Positions 10,674 through 22,346 of a stretch of DNA of 64,000 nt are shown here, piece by piece. The notes under the pieces were generated by a model, which made no database searches, was not told the DNA's origin, and saw only the letters and a list, made by a program, of their open reading frames with translations. Location of the stretch: NCBI GenBank assembly GCA_002270565.1, contig NQMI01000008.1:500807-564806 (forward strand), given 5' to 3'. The stretch comes from Stenocarpella maydis. Lineage: Eukaryota; Ascomycota; Sordariomycetes; Diaporthales; Diaporthaceae. Both the position numbers and the translations under genes were made by a program. Position 1 is the stretch's first letter. The number at the start of each line of letters is the position of its first letter.

Positions 10674-12793
10674 ATGGACAATCAGGACAAGCCCTCGAGA
10701 GAGAGCTTGGACGGCCTGGCTCTGGCCAGACAGCACGTCCGCGCCCTCACCGACGGCGGTGTGTCGCGCCAGGCCCTCCTACGCGCCCTGCTCGAGCAGG
10801 AAGAGGCAAGCAATGAGCTTCCCGCCTTGCCGTCACTTCCTCTTCAGTCCTCATCAAAGACTAAATCGAAGTCGAATCCAATCTCCCGAACACTCTCCCT
10901 CTCTCGGTCCAAGTCTAAGAAATCTCACTGGTCCATCTCGACAAGTCGTATGTCACCCCTGCCATCCCGTTATCCACACCCCTGTCTCCCATCCTCCAGT
11001 GTTTGGTACTGGAAGCAAAGGCTAAACTCCTCCTAGGTCAGCCAAAAGAGGAGGACGGCCGGCCTCGCAGCTCTGATCAGTTGTCAACGTCGACTGCAGA
11101 CTCGGGGTCAAGAAACAGCTTCTTGTCAACCGAGACGTCGCTGTCCTCCCGGTCAAGTACGATCACGCAGTTCCCCGGTACCGAGCTTCCCGGCAACAGG
11201 CCTACTTCAGCAAGTACCAGGGCCTACTGGTGCACATCGTAAGTCTCATCCCGCCCCGCCACTTCATCTCGTGCATGCCTTTGCAACAAACGAGGGGGCC
11301 AGGCTTAGTGTTTCCGGCTCCGCGTGGCTCACCATCGGTTCAGATGTGACACCGAGTTCAAAAGGAAGTTTGATTGGAAGAGACACGAGGATGAGTTCCA
11401 CGAACGCTACAAGAAGTACCCGTGTCCCGACTGCAATCGTGTGTTCTGGGGCGCCAACACCTTCAATCAACACCACAAGACGCGTCATAACTGCAAGACA
11501 TGTCCCCATGCCGACAAGGTGATCAAGTACACCCGGAAGAAGCGTGCATGGGCTTGTGGATTCTGCGCCGCCTTCCTGCCCTCCATGGACCGGTATATCG
11601 ATCATATCGGATTGCATTACGAGGCGGGGAGGACCAGGGCTCACTGGTATCACTCTAACGTCATCTACGGCCTGCTCCACCAGCCTGGTGTGAACGCGGC
11701 ATGGAAACAAATCATAGGTGCTCGGTTCAGCCACATCCCCAAGGATGAGCAACCCCGTTACGGGTGGGATATCAAGACGACTGGGAGGAAGCAAGGATTT
11801 CTGGAGAACGAGACAGCAGGAAACCTACAAGACCTCCTCGAGTTCTTCAACCCGACAAAGGATGATCCCGCCAAGATCGCCCGGTTAGCGTTCGAGATGG
11901 CAGAGCTGACCCCGGCGAACCAGTCCCCGGGCAAGTCAAGCACTGATGACAAGCTGCAGGCCCCGCCGCCGCCTCCGCCTGCACCACAGAGGGAGAAGTC
12001 CTCGAAGAGGAGCCACAGTGGGACACAGAAAGAACTTTTGCCTGCCCCGCCATCCATCAAGGATAATAGGCCTCTGACCCAGTGGCCGACCACCTACCCG
12101 TCCTCCGATGTCCACGAAATGCCCACCTCCGAGCCGAGTATCCATAGCGCTGAGCTGGACTTTGACTCTACCGCGCTTCCACAGCCGCTCTTTGCCAATG
12201 GCACTTCTCTCTCGCCGCCACCGACGCAGACACAGTTCGCCCACGCCCCTGCCCCGAGCATCGCCATTTCTACCACCTCCGACCCCCCACCTTACGTTAC
12301 GCCTTCCACACCCTTCCCCGGGCTACCACGCGACACCGTGGTTGAGCTTTTGAACGATTATATGGTCCAGGACCACATGCAGCCCGGCAATTCAGTCAAC
12401 ATGCCCGACATGCCCGATATGCACACGCTCCACAACCCTCCTGCCTTTGGCAGCTACGAGGACTGGAATTCGATATGTTCAACTATGGTTGACGACTTGG
12501 CTTCACCGCGAGGTCCTCCGCTGCGTCTGGCACCCCATGAGTGTCAACCTCAATCCCAGCATGCTATCCGCCGCTCAGATGTGTGGGCTGCCACGGGTGA
12601 CAACACAGAGTCAATGTATATGGAGGACGTGCAGGCGTGCGACATGAGGATGCAACAAATGCCGACACCGTCCATGCATGAGAACAACATCAGGCAGTCT
12701 GATGTTTGGGCCGCGGCGGGCCCACCGGATTACGAAGGGATGGGGTACGAGAACGAAGTCGCGCCGCCTCCACCACACACAAACTGGCTGTAA
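10674..12793 (+). CDS. C2H2 zinc-finger protein, 3 exons
   Basis: Exons 10674-10947, 11037-11238 and 11344-12793 join in phase to give 641 residues. The ATG at 10674 is preferred over 10662, which is only four codons earlier and equally possible. Three zinc fingers are built across the second junction: C157/C160/H173/H178, C186/C189/H202/H207 and C230/C233/H246/H250. The stretch GCxxDWKRHEDEFHE-like followed by FWGANTFNQHH is typical of a fungal C2H2 family. The N-terminal third is Ser/Lys-rich; the C-terminal half is Pro-rich and disordered. The tail carries two copies of a short motif (IR-R/Q-SDVWAA-x-G). Likely a nuclear DNA-binding regulator; target unknown. Convergent with the half-zinc-cluster gene downstream. 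Confidence 0.85.
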
Positions 12794-14518
12794 AAGTCCC
12801 CAGACGAGCAGAGAGCGAAAACGATCTTTACGACGTAATCGCCGCGAGTGAGATATCTCTCGGCTGGGACAAGCTTTAATAATAACCTTCTTGTATATAT
12901 TTTAACAGCGGCGACCCTATCGGAACGGAGCCGCGTGTTGGGACGAATACCTCTACTATCAAAATCGAAATACCCAACCACCCCCTTGCTATCTCCTATT
13001 TCTTTCTCTCGGCGTGTATATATCTACACTGGTGGAGATGGGCTTTCTTCTGGCACACGGAGTGATGCCAGCTCGGCAGTCTTGGGGAAAGAAAAGGGAA
13101 CTTTCAGTTTGAGTAAGGACGGAGTGGACGGGTAGCGGAGCGGAGGGCAAGAATGGAAGGGCTCTGTGTTGCATCACAGAGTCACTTCTCAACATTCTGT
13201 GTATTAATATTGTATATTATATCGACATGATAAGTCTTCAGAATTGGAAACCGTGTGCAGAAAACATCGCGCATGGCGCAGGGACATGACCATCGGCGGT
13301 ATATGATTAGACGGGACGTCTTCAGTGTGGGCCGGATTTGTTCTCTCCAGCAGTCTCATGCCACTGCTCTTTGGTTTGCTTCGGAATACTGTATTTTCTA
13401 TCTTTGCTTCCCACAACCGCCACCGCAGAAAGTGGGTGTGTTGTGGGAGGGGGGGGGACCTAAGTGCAATCAGGGTGGTCAGACGGGTCTCTGGGTGCTG
13501 TTTCAGGGGAGACTGTGCTACGTGTCCATAATACCACGCGGGTTCAGGGAAATCTTCCCGACGGGCGACTTGTGGTATCGCACAACGTCAACTCGACACC
13601 GACAGTGTAGACTAACATGTGTGGGGGTGTGAACCACTACTGACCTGTCCCAACTTGTTCCGATGTAGTGGAGACCGGGGCCATGGAGGCCGTTGTAAAG
13701 GAAGAGGGAGGGATGGACGCCCGCGTGAGCCAAGCAAAGTGTTGAAGCCCGGCTGGGATATCCACCCTCCCCGGGAGGATGGAGAGGGCTTGTTCCGGGA
13801 CTTGCCACCACCTGGGAGGATAACCTGGGAGGATGAAGTGCACATCAGCTTGGTGGCGTCAGTTGGGTTTGTGTGCCCCGTGCCCTGAATATTCCCTGCC
13901 CACATGTAGGATTTGTCGGTACTGGACGAATCGAGGAGCACGGGCACACAGTTTGAACTTTTGATATCAGTCCATTTAGGAAAGAGAGGGGAAATGGTTG
14001 TATCTCTGGATGGGCTTGTAGCATGTGTTGTGGTGTGAAGTCACATACAGTGTTGCGGCCAGAGAGGAACACAGAGGAGTTCAGCTACCAGAGATCGCAT
14101 TTTCTACCTGCAGGCATGTACATAGCTAGACCCGACCTCAAGTTTGGGGGGGGGGGGCAGTAACCAGGCGCTAACCCACAGCTGTAGTCAACAACAACCC
14201 GTGACAACCAGCCTTTAATTCCCACACAGCGCACGTGAGCGTCACGTCTCGTCGCATCGCCATCACCAAGCAATCACCGCGACTCTGACATACATACACG
14301 CCACACACACACATGCTCAGCAGAGGAATGAAAGTTATTGTTTCCAAAAACGCACAAATCAGAGGGAAAACAGTGGAGGGGTGGGTATAACGACAGATGC
14401 AAAACATAACAGAACACGCAAGACGCTAGAGCCAGACAATGAAGACATCATGACCGCCGTGAGGCCGCTGAGAAAGTGAGGTCCTTCGTACCCGTGAGCA
14501 GCGAGGAGGGGTATTCGA
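12794..14518. other. Intergenic between convergent genes
   Basis: About 1.7 kb holding the 3' ends of two convergent genes. Several open frames occur on both strands but none shows a domain or splice logic. A G-run (13450-13458), another near 14147-14157 and a short CA-rich stretch near 14297-14313 are present. Confidence 0.45.
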
Positions 14519-17020
14519 TCAGCAGCAACTGCTCAGCAGGGGCACCACGCGGGCAACAGGGCTTAAAAACCCCCTGACATGGCTGAGGACACCGCCAGAT
14601 CTCTTCTGCGGATAAGCAGTCGAGACTGGGGCGGCCTTCGACAGGAGGGCGAGGAAGACCGCTGATATGCTTGGCAGGGCGGCGAGGATGTTTCGTGCTT
14701 GCGCTTGACTTTGTGTTCGTTGTTGATGCAACGTTGTCACCACGACCACCACCATCAACACTGACAGCAGTATGGAAACAAGGCCGGACGCGGCCAGCTG
14801 GGCCGGCAGCGCCCCCGGGGAGCTGCCCGCCACCAGCAATTGTCGCGCCGGCGAGGAGAGTGGCGCGCTGTCCATTGATGACGACAGGCGCGCAGCTTTT
14901 GGTGCAGGTACTGGATGCTGCGGCAGTCCTTGGCTTAGTACCAGGCCTTGGAGTGGCAGCTCTGCATTGACGTTTGCGGAGCCGAGCTCGCGTTGTTGGC
15001 ATACAAGTGCCGAGACTGGGCTCGAGTCGGACAAGAATACGCCCTTGGCGCCGACGCGGGAGATACGGCTCAGTCCGGCGGCGGCATTGCCGGCGGTTGG
15101 CGACCTTAGTTCTTTGGACGCATGGCAACGCAGTAGGGAAGTCCCGGATGATGCTCCGCCTGTGCTTGTGATGCTGCAAGGGACTGAGGTGCCCTGTGAC
15201 TGTGGGCTTAGGCTACCTGTGCTGCCCGACCTCGACGCGACGGCGACGACTGGCGATGCCTGTGGTGATTGAACAGCATGGGCCGTCGAGAGGTCCGGGA
15301 GGTCTGGGAGGTCCGCACGGCAGCGCCCTAGGTCTGGGTATGGGTTTTCCTTTTCAGACGTCAGAATTATGGACATCAAGTGACGGGGGTAGCGGGGCTT
15401 CCATACAGTGTGATTTACTGCCTGTGAGCTCAGGTAGGCGTTGCCTGTGCCAACTGGTGAAGCAGCATTGTGGCTGATTGCCCGCAGACTAACTCCCTGT
15501 GGAATGACCGGTGCCGACGCAGCGGATGGGAACGACTGCCGGTTCGGGCTAGAGTCTCCAGAGATGCCCTCCACAGGTAGGTGTTGGCTGCCCAGGGGTT
15601 GACGGTGTACAGTGTGGAGTTCCTGTGGTCTTGTCACAACACCGACGGAGCGGGCCGTGTAGTGGCCAGCCTCATCGGCATGGTATGGGAGTGAGCCGAT
15701 CAGGTCGCTTGCAGATCCTGTGGCTTGTCCGCCACCAGGAACCTGCTGATCAGGCTTGATGAGGCCAAGACCGGAGCGTGGCTGGGGCTGGGGCTGGTGT
15801 CGATCAAAGCGCGACTCCTGCTCGCGGGACAGGCCAGCTCCGGAGGGCAGTTGCTCGTTCAGGCTGGCTGGTGAATGAGTCTGTGAGGGTGGGGCAGACT
15901 TCAGTGACTGTGGCTCCTCGTCAATGAAGCTAGAAGTAGGAGAGAAGAGATTGAAGTCGACGTAGTTGCTTCCAAGCTGGCCGGCCGGGTTGAGGTATGG
16001 CAGGTTTGGCTCCCGTCCGGTGCCGGTGTTTTGGAGGAAGACCAGGGCGTTGTCCTCGTTGAAGAAGTCGTTGGCATGTGGAAGGAGACCAGAGCTGACT
16101 GGCGTCAGTGGCTGGGTAGAAGAGACAGAAGAGCCCGAGGTGGATGGCGAGAAGGAGTCGTCCATGCCGAAGAAGAAGCCGAAGTCCTGTGGGACGGCAC
16201 CGTAGAAGTCCTGGGGGATGGGGGCGTTGACGGGCTCATCCTCGAAGGTCAGGAACTGGTCCCAAGGCTCGTTGTCGGTAGGGGCGGAGAAATCGATGCC
16301 GCCGAGGCCCAGACTATCCATCTGGAAAGAAGCTTCCGGGGCAGGTGTGAAGGCTGTGGAGTGCTCCCTGGGTGAGGAAGCAGTGGTCTTCCTGGACTTC
16401 CTGGGCGGTTTAGCTGCCTCGGACCTGGACTCGACGTGGGAGGCGGGTCGCTTCTTGTGGCTAGGGTCGCACTTGACCTTCTTCTTCTTGCAGGCGTCGC
16501 AGGCCTTGAGGATGCGCATGAGGTGAGCATGGTCTCGCTGCTCCTTGCTCTTGCAGCCCCGGGACACGGTGTTGGTGACGTCCCTGCCGTCAGGAGTGAG
16601 GATCTTCATGCCAGGGAGGTGCGAGAAGTCATTGGTGCTGGTGGGCTTCTGAGAGGCGGTACGGGGCTTCTTTGCTGGTGGGGCGGCCACTGCTGGGGTG
16701 GAGGCCTGTGAGGTAGAGCTGTAGAAGCTCCGGTCGGAGACGGCGGGGGAGAGGTTGTGGGCCGAGTCAGGAGTGGCGGCAGGGGTGACGACGGCGTAGT
16801 ACTTGAAGTTGTCGCCAGTGTGGCGCGAGTGCTCAAAGAAATCCATGGAGATGGCGGCTCTCTTCTCCTGAGCGGAGCCGGGGCCAGGGAGGTAGGCGCC
16901 GATAAGCTGCTCGAGCTCCTTGGTGCCGACGGCGGGCAGGAACTGCAGGGGGGAGCCGAGGGCAGGCTGGTAGACGCTGAAGCCCTCAAAGGCCGAGGTG
17001 GTGCACGACATGTCGGCCAT
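14519..17020 (-). CDS. Half-zinc-cluster protein with C-terminal hydrophobic helix
   Basis: Single open frame of 833 residues from the ATG at 17020; the frame is open slightly upstream but without an earlier ATG. Residues 147-190 carry a conserved-looking block with C156, C174, C177 and C184 and a KKKKVKC core. This matches the first half of a Zn2Cys6 cluster (CxxCx6C), but the second set of three cysteines is absent. Flanks are Ser/Pro-rich. Near the C-terminus residues 742-763 form a strongly hydrophobic segment (GLVSILLSVLMVVVVV) that would span a membrane, followed by a second weaker one at about 777-793. Related C6-type proteins are transcription regulators; a membrane-anchored regulator is an inference. 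The upstream leader contains a (TC)n tract. Confidence 0.75.
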   Translation of the reverse strand: MADMSCTTSAFEGFSVYQPALGSPLQFLPAVGTKELEQLIGAYLPGPGSAQEKRAAISMDFFEHSRHTGDNFKYYAVVTPAATPDSAHNLSPAVSDRSFYSSTSQASTPAVAAPPAKKPRTASQKPTSTNDFSHLPGMKILTPDGRDVTNTVSRGCKSKEQRDHAHLMRILKACDACKKKKVKCDPSHKKRPASHVESRSEAAKPPRKSRKTTASSPREHSTAFTPAPEASFQMDSLGLGGIDFSAPTDNEPWDQFLTFEDEPVNAPIPQDFYGAVPQDFGFFFGMDDSFSPSTSGSSVSSTQPLTPVSSGLLPHANDFFNEDNALVFLQNTGTGREPNLPYLNPAGQLGSNYVDFNLFSPTSSFIDEEPQSLKSAPPSQTHSPASLNEQLPSGAGLSREQESRFDRHQPQPQPRSGLGLIKPDQQVPGGGQATGSASDLIGSLPYHADEAGHYTARSVGVVTRPQELHTVHRQPLGSQHLPVEGISGDSSPNRQSFPSAASAPVIPQGVSLRAISHNAASPVGTGNAYLSSQAVNHTVWKPRYPRHLMSIILTSEKENPYPDLGRCRADLPDLPDLSTAHAVQSPQASPVVAVASRSGSTGSLSPQSQGTSVPCSITSTGGASSGTSLLRCHASKELRSPTAGNAAAGLSRISRVGAKGVFLSDSSPVSALVCQQRELGSANVNAELPLQGLVLSQGLPQHPVPAPKAARLSSSMDSAPLSSPARQLLVAGSSPGALPAQLAASGLVSILLSVLMVVVVVTTLHQQRTQSQAQARNILAALPSISAVFLALLSKAAPVSTAYPQKRSGGVLSHVRGFLSPVARVVPLLSSCC

Positions 17021-17181
17021 TGCTACAGGGTGATGACTGAAGCCCGGGGGGGATGGCCAGCAGAACAAGATGAAGGCTTTGGGCTTTGGCGGTGCTTGAG
17101 TTGGCTGGTGATAACCCGGGGATAGGCGGAGATTGGTTTTATTAGGCAGAAGAGCTGAGGTTTGGAGGGAGGCAGGACCCA

Positions 17182-17184
<3 letters not shown>

Positions 17185-17219
<35 letters not shown>
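17185..17219. repeat. (TC)n microsatellite in 5' leader
   Basis: About 17 TC units, some 165 bp upstream of the half-zinc-cluster gene start; it reads as GA on that gene's sense strand. Confidence 0.9.
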
Positions 17220-17220
<1 letters not shown>

Positions 17221-18733
17221 GCTACCACAGCTCCTCAGTCCGGGAAAAGACAAGGGGATGATCTTGGTTTTCGACGCGAGCACTGTCTGTCGATTAGTTT
17301 GAGAAGAAAGAAGGGGGAGGAGACGACAGCGCGCCAGCCTCGGGAGGGAGTCAAGTTCATATGTTTTGCGGCCTTGGAACTCGGGAAGCCATAACGGACA
17401 AGGCGCAGCAGCGGATGACATACAGTCATTCGGCGAGCCGAAATGGAATAGCGCCGTGTTCGTCGCGTCTACAAGGTGGTCCGGGGCCCCTGTGATAGTG
17501 AGGTACTGTGGGGTACTGCTGGTGCGGCCAAGGCCCAAGGCCGCAGGCCGTAGCCCTCTAACAGGCCCCCCGGGGCTGGCTTGTACCGGCCCAAGAAGGT
17601 GGGTCTTCCTCCCGTCTTCTCATTGGATGAGCCAACCCCAGCCCGCAGTGGTTTTCGGCGAGAGAATCGATGAGACTGGTGAAACCTGGTCCACCCTGCC
17701 TACTGCAAGGTTGGCTTACGGGCTTTTGGGGACTGCCTCTGCGATTGGCATGCCGGCCGTGCACGAATCCAGTATCGTAAATCCCATCCTGCCCGGGCTA
17801 GATATCGGTCCAATTGGTCAATTGCCTGCGACCTGGGCAATGAGTCAATCCGTACTATGTATGGCTGGTTGGATTGTAACATGATTGCCCGTCTGTCCAT
17901 GGACTGATTGATTGCATGCAAGTGTAACTGGTCTTGGCCGTGTCCTTTGGGAATGGATTGAATCCACCGCAGAGCCTCAGCCCTCCCCTCCACCGATTTT
18001 CCACATGCTGGGGGGAGCCACCATCCTAGCCGGCAGCTCAATCAATCTGCACTAGTACCCACTGTACTGCGCCCGGCAGTGCCACACCATCCAAGGCTTG
18101 GGTATTGTATGGGCTAGTCGTCTCCCAGCTTCCCCATACTACCTAGTATATATATCTAGCATTTCCTATATCCCCTTCCCAGGGATATACTTTTCCACAG
18201 GCCAGGGGTGACGGCACAGTCGAGACAAGTATGGCGGCGTGGTTGTGAAAGTACTGCCTGAGGTGTATCTGTGCTGTCGCTGAGGACCTCGGTGTAATGA
18301 TCCCCAGTGCCAGTGGGGGTCGACAGTAACTGGGCCGAACATTCCACCAGACGTACCCATGAGGACCCTGGGTATGCGCCCATGCATCCATGCAGCCGGG
18401 GCAGCATCAAGTAATTAGTACGGAGTATGCATTCAGGTGCTTGGATGCACATAGCCATACTTTCCACCCCGTTTAACGAAGCCCCAAAATTTCAACCCGG
18501 ATTGGCCTTGCAAACAGCATCTCATCTTTGTTGTCACACTTGTGATATTCCTCATTCTTCTCATTCACCAGGCGCCTGTCCATTCTCTCGACTCTTTTTC
18601 CCCTAATGAGAAATCATTTGCCCCTTGCCAACTGTCACTGAAAGCCTTATTGTGTGATTTGAAAGGCTCAGAGGGGGCTCACGATTGTGTGTGTGTGAGT
18701 GTGTGTTGTTTGTACGTGCATTACATTGTGCAC

Positions 18734-18758
18734 GAGAGAGAGAGAGAGAGAGAGAGAG
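18734..18758. repeat. (GA)n microsatellite
   Basis: About 12 GA units in the region upstream of the TAD2-like gene. Confidence 0.9.
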
Positions 18759-19099
18759 CTGGAAAGAGAAGGACCTGGCCTTGGCTGAGGCCAAAGGGCC
18801 AGGGAAGACGGACGCCTCTGATCAGCCGGGGAAGCAGCGAAGACCTGATCGTCCCAAGGTCCCTGGGCGACGTCTGACGGTTGTCTAGGCTGTCAGAAAG
18901 TGCAGGCAGCCAGGAGGGAGGGGGAGAGAAGGAGAGTGAGAGAGAGGGACGGGCGAGAGAAGGGAGAAAAGGCAGGAGGCGAGCAGTACTGGAGACAGAC
19001 GGTGGCAGCAGTTGGCAAAAGCAGCAGCAGAAGCAGCAGCAGCAGCAGAGGCCTAGTGGCTGCCCGTTTGGGCTGGGTTCTGCACAAAAGCCTGCAAAG

Positions 19100-21254
19100 A
19101 TGGTAGCTAGTGGGGACTGCACTTTATCGGATGGCCCTGGAGGAAAGGCTTCGAGGTTCCTGGACGCCGTCGTCGCCTTTGTCGTCGCCATCTTCCAACC
19201 CATCTTGCACCTCCTGCTGTCGGCCATCTCTACTCGCAAACCTCGCCAGCACAACAACCAGAACCGCGACACCCTCGCCGGCGCCCCCAATCGCGACCAC
19301 ATCGACGACGACGACGACGACGAAAAAACCAACAACCCACGCCACATCGGCGACGACAGCATGCAGCGGCAGTCCAATAACCCAAGGCCTCCTCCGCACG
19401 CATACGGTCCCAAGGCTGTCAATGGCAATGCACGCCCTGCCGTAAAGCCCGCCCTGCCCAATATCGGCCTGCCCGTGAAGGCCTCTCAGCCTGCCGGGCA
19501 GGATGCTGCCTCTACCAACCGTGTCGCGGCCAAGGCTGCCCTCCAAGACGTCACAAACGGTATCGACCACGCCGCCAAGCACCACGTTGTCGGTGCCAAG
19601 GAGGCAGAGGAGAACCTGCATGACCAGGTCGATCTGGCACCAGCTGTCCAGCCTGTCGAGCAAGACGACGAGATTGAGGACCCTGCCGAGGCTGCCGAGC
19701 GAGCGATTCATCATGGCTTCATGGACCAGGCCCTGGATATGGTATGTCTCACATCGCCTTTCTTCTGTCCAGTATCTTTGAAAACGCCGTCTCTCACGCC
19801 CTCGCCCACGCTTTGCCTGCCCGATGCTGCACTTCTTTCTACCTTTAACGCGCCCACCGCTCCCTGACACGCACCGCATTGTCACACCTTCCAAATGTTT
19901 CACACGCGCTGTTTGCCTCGTTTCAAACCCGTACACCACCTTGTATTACCTACCCTCCCCTCCCCCCCTCACACACACACACATCCCACCAGCACACTTG
20001 CTCTTCATCCCAAGACTGCTCTTGCCATAACTCGACGCCCGCGAGCTCACCCGTGCTGATCTAATCCTGACAGGCCCGCCTGGCCCTGAAGACCAATGAA
20101 ACACCTGTCGGATGTGTGCTTGTTCACAACGGAAGGGTCATTGCCAAAGGAATGAACGCAACCAACGTCACCCGAAATGGCACACGACACGCCGAGCTGA
20201 TGGCCCTGACCGCCCTCCTGTCTTTTACCCCCGAGGCAGGGGCAGAGCAGGAGAAATCAAAGAAGTCTAAGGGAAAGAAGAAGAGGCAGGGCAACCAGCA
20301 ACACTCGGACAGGCCTACACCCGTGCGCACCTACACCGATCAGGAGTGGGGAGACGTCGACCCCAAGGATGGCCACATCTTTCCTTACGGCCAGAAGCTT
20401 CACCCAGCCCCCATCGTCGACCGCACACTGGTAAAGGAGTGCATCCTGTACGTCACCGTCGAGCCCTGTGTCATGTGCGCGTCGATGCTCCGCCAGTACG
20501 GCATCAAGAAGGTCTACTTCGGCGCTGTCAACGACAAATTCGGTGGCACAGGTGGTGTCTTCTGCATCCACAAGAACTCCGACCCCGCGCATTCTGTCAG
20601 CATCCCAGCCACTCACACCCACCGCCCCGTCGCCAACCAACTGCCCTCCCGACCCGCTCTGGCCCAACGTCCTGCCTCCTCTGCTGCCTCGGTCTCGACC
20701 AACGGGTCTCAAGAGGGCCCGGCTGCCGCGGCCGAGAATAAGCAGCCCGGCAAGTTGTCGTATACTGAGCCGCCCAAACCTGTCTCCAACATGACTATGG
20801 GTCACGGTGGAAATGTCGAGAGCGGCTTTGCTGCCGAGGGTGGATGGAACCGTGATGAGGCCGTCAATCTGCTGAGGCAGTTTTATGTCCAGGAAAATGG
20901 CAGAGGTAGGCGCCCAATTCCCTGCAGACACCAACTCAGTAACAACTCGCTAACACCGCCAAAGCACCTGTACCGCGAAAGAAAGAAGGTCGCGCACAAC
21001 GTCTTGCTGTTATGATGGAGGAGCAGGGGATGTCGACGGAGGGCACGGCTCTTGAGGGCCTACTTCGACAGGAGCGAGAGGCCCAGGAGAAAGCCGCCGC
21101 TCAGGCTGCCAACGGTGAGAGCGCTACCGGTGGCAAAGCCCATGCACACAACGGCCCAGATCAGCAGACGGACGGCTCGAAAGCCCTCGAAGCACTGGAG
21201 GCCAAGGTCTATGCTGAGATTGAGAAGAAGAAGAAACAGGCCAGCATAGCCTAG
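19100..21254 (+). CDS. TAD2: tRNA-specific adenosine-34 deaminase catalytic subunit (TAD2-like)
   Basis: Exons 19100-19741, 20074-20905 and 20965-21254 join in phase (587 residues). The deaminase domain starts at the exon 1/2 junction (FMDQALDM|ARLALKTNETPVGCV) and contains the zinc-binding/catalytic H253-A-E255 and P345-C346-VM-C349 motifs, as expected for the enzyme that converts A34 to inosine in tRNA with its TAD3 partner. A lysine-rich insertion lies between the two motifs. The C-terminal exon is charged and coiled-coil-like. Oddities: a roughly 200-residue N-terminal extension with a hydrophobic stretch at about residues 18-43 and an acidic run of Asp, and a 332-bp first intron that is long for this window. 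A downstream ATG may be the true start. Confidence 0.85.
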
Positions 21255-22346
21255 AAGGCAATGCCCGCGGACCAGCCGGAGGCTGCGGTTTAATTCTCTG
21301 TCTATGAGTAGTCTCCTTGGGAGACCGAGAAGTCCACCGGCTGGAATTCTCGCATGGCGTCTTGATTCTTATCCGCGTATGGGCGATCAAAGAGCTGCTA
21401 CCGAATGAGGTCAGTCCCGGGGCCGCCAATGCGGTCCAGCATCGACCAGGCCATCCCGAATGCATTCTCACTTTATCTCGATATGGATGCAGAGCCTATA
21501 ACGTAGCCACTGGTTAAGTTTTCCCGGATTCATTTGCTAGCCTGGCTCCTGCCTGATGCTCTCATAGCTCAGCGAAGCATACGGACGGTCGTGTCTCAGA
21601 ACCGCAGCGAGGCGGCTATTGTACTACTAGGGACTTTCAACACCTGAAACTCTGCTTCAGCGCATCCTTCTTTTAGATAACCTTGGACGCTGACGGAGAG
21701 CTGGAAAGACTCTGGATCACACAGATGAGCAACAACGCGATGGATACGACAAGATGGCCCCCGGGAACGCCAACATCGGTACTGCTGGCCTCCATTCTCG
21801 CCGCAACAAGTGTAGCCGTCCGCTGGCATCTGGACATTCTTTGCTACACACGGTGTCTGTGTGCTCTCATGGAGCAGGAAATCAACAAAAGTCCTACACG
21901 GTGGCAACCTCTTATTTTATTTCTCTGTCCCTTTTTTTTTTTTTTTTTTCTGTTTTTCATTTTAGGATCTCCTGTAGGTCAGATACCCTCGACGGGACTT
22001 CATGGCGAGGAAACGGGGACATCAAGCATTGCATGGCAGTTGCGGGCACGTACCATAATTCTAGAAGGCTCTCATGACCAAGTTTGGTGCAGTAGACTCA
22101 GGTTGGAATCCTCTGCTCCGAGGTGATTTTGTCCCGTCGCCCTCGTGATTTACTGAGCTGCAGACTCGTCAGGCCGTTCCACAAGGCATCGGACCAATCG
22201 ATGGTGTTGAAGACGTGCCACCAGAAGAAACAGCTGTGAGATAAAACACCCCCCACCAGGGCTACCCCGCGGGCAGTATCGAGCAGCATCTCTGCCAAGC
22301 CAGCAGCGCAATCAGCATCGAAGACTCGTGTTCCTTCCCCGCGGCG
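21255..22346. other. Intergenic, no supported gene
   Basis: About 1.1 kb containing the TAD2-like 3' end and the leader of the GFA gene. A T-rich run occurs at about 21930-21950. I see no gene. Confidence 0.5.

Larger units (their letters stand above)
17021..19099. other. Divergent intergenic/promoter region
   Basis: Lies between the divergent half-zinc-cluster gene and TAD2-like gene. No supported gene. Contains a (TC)n tract at 17185-17219, a TACGGAGTA motif near 18418-18428, a (GA)n tract at 18734-18758 and a CAG-rich stretch at 19020-19050 just upstream of the TAD2-like start. Confidence 0.5.

Noticed and set aside
18721..19939. Two minus-strand frames over the TAD2-like first exon
   Set aside because: Cys/Phe/Ser-rich shadows of the CAG and GAC repeats, opposite the exon that joins correctly to the deaminase domain.
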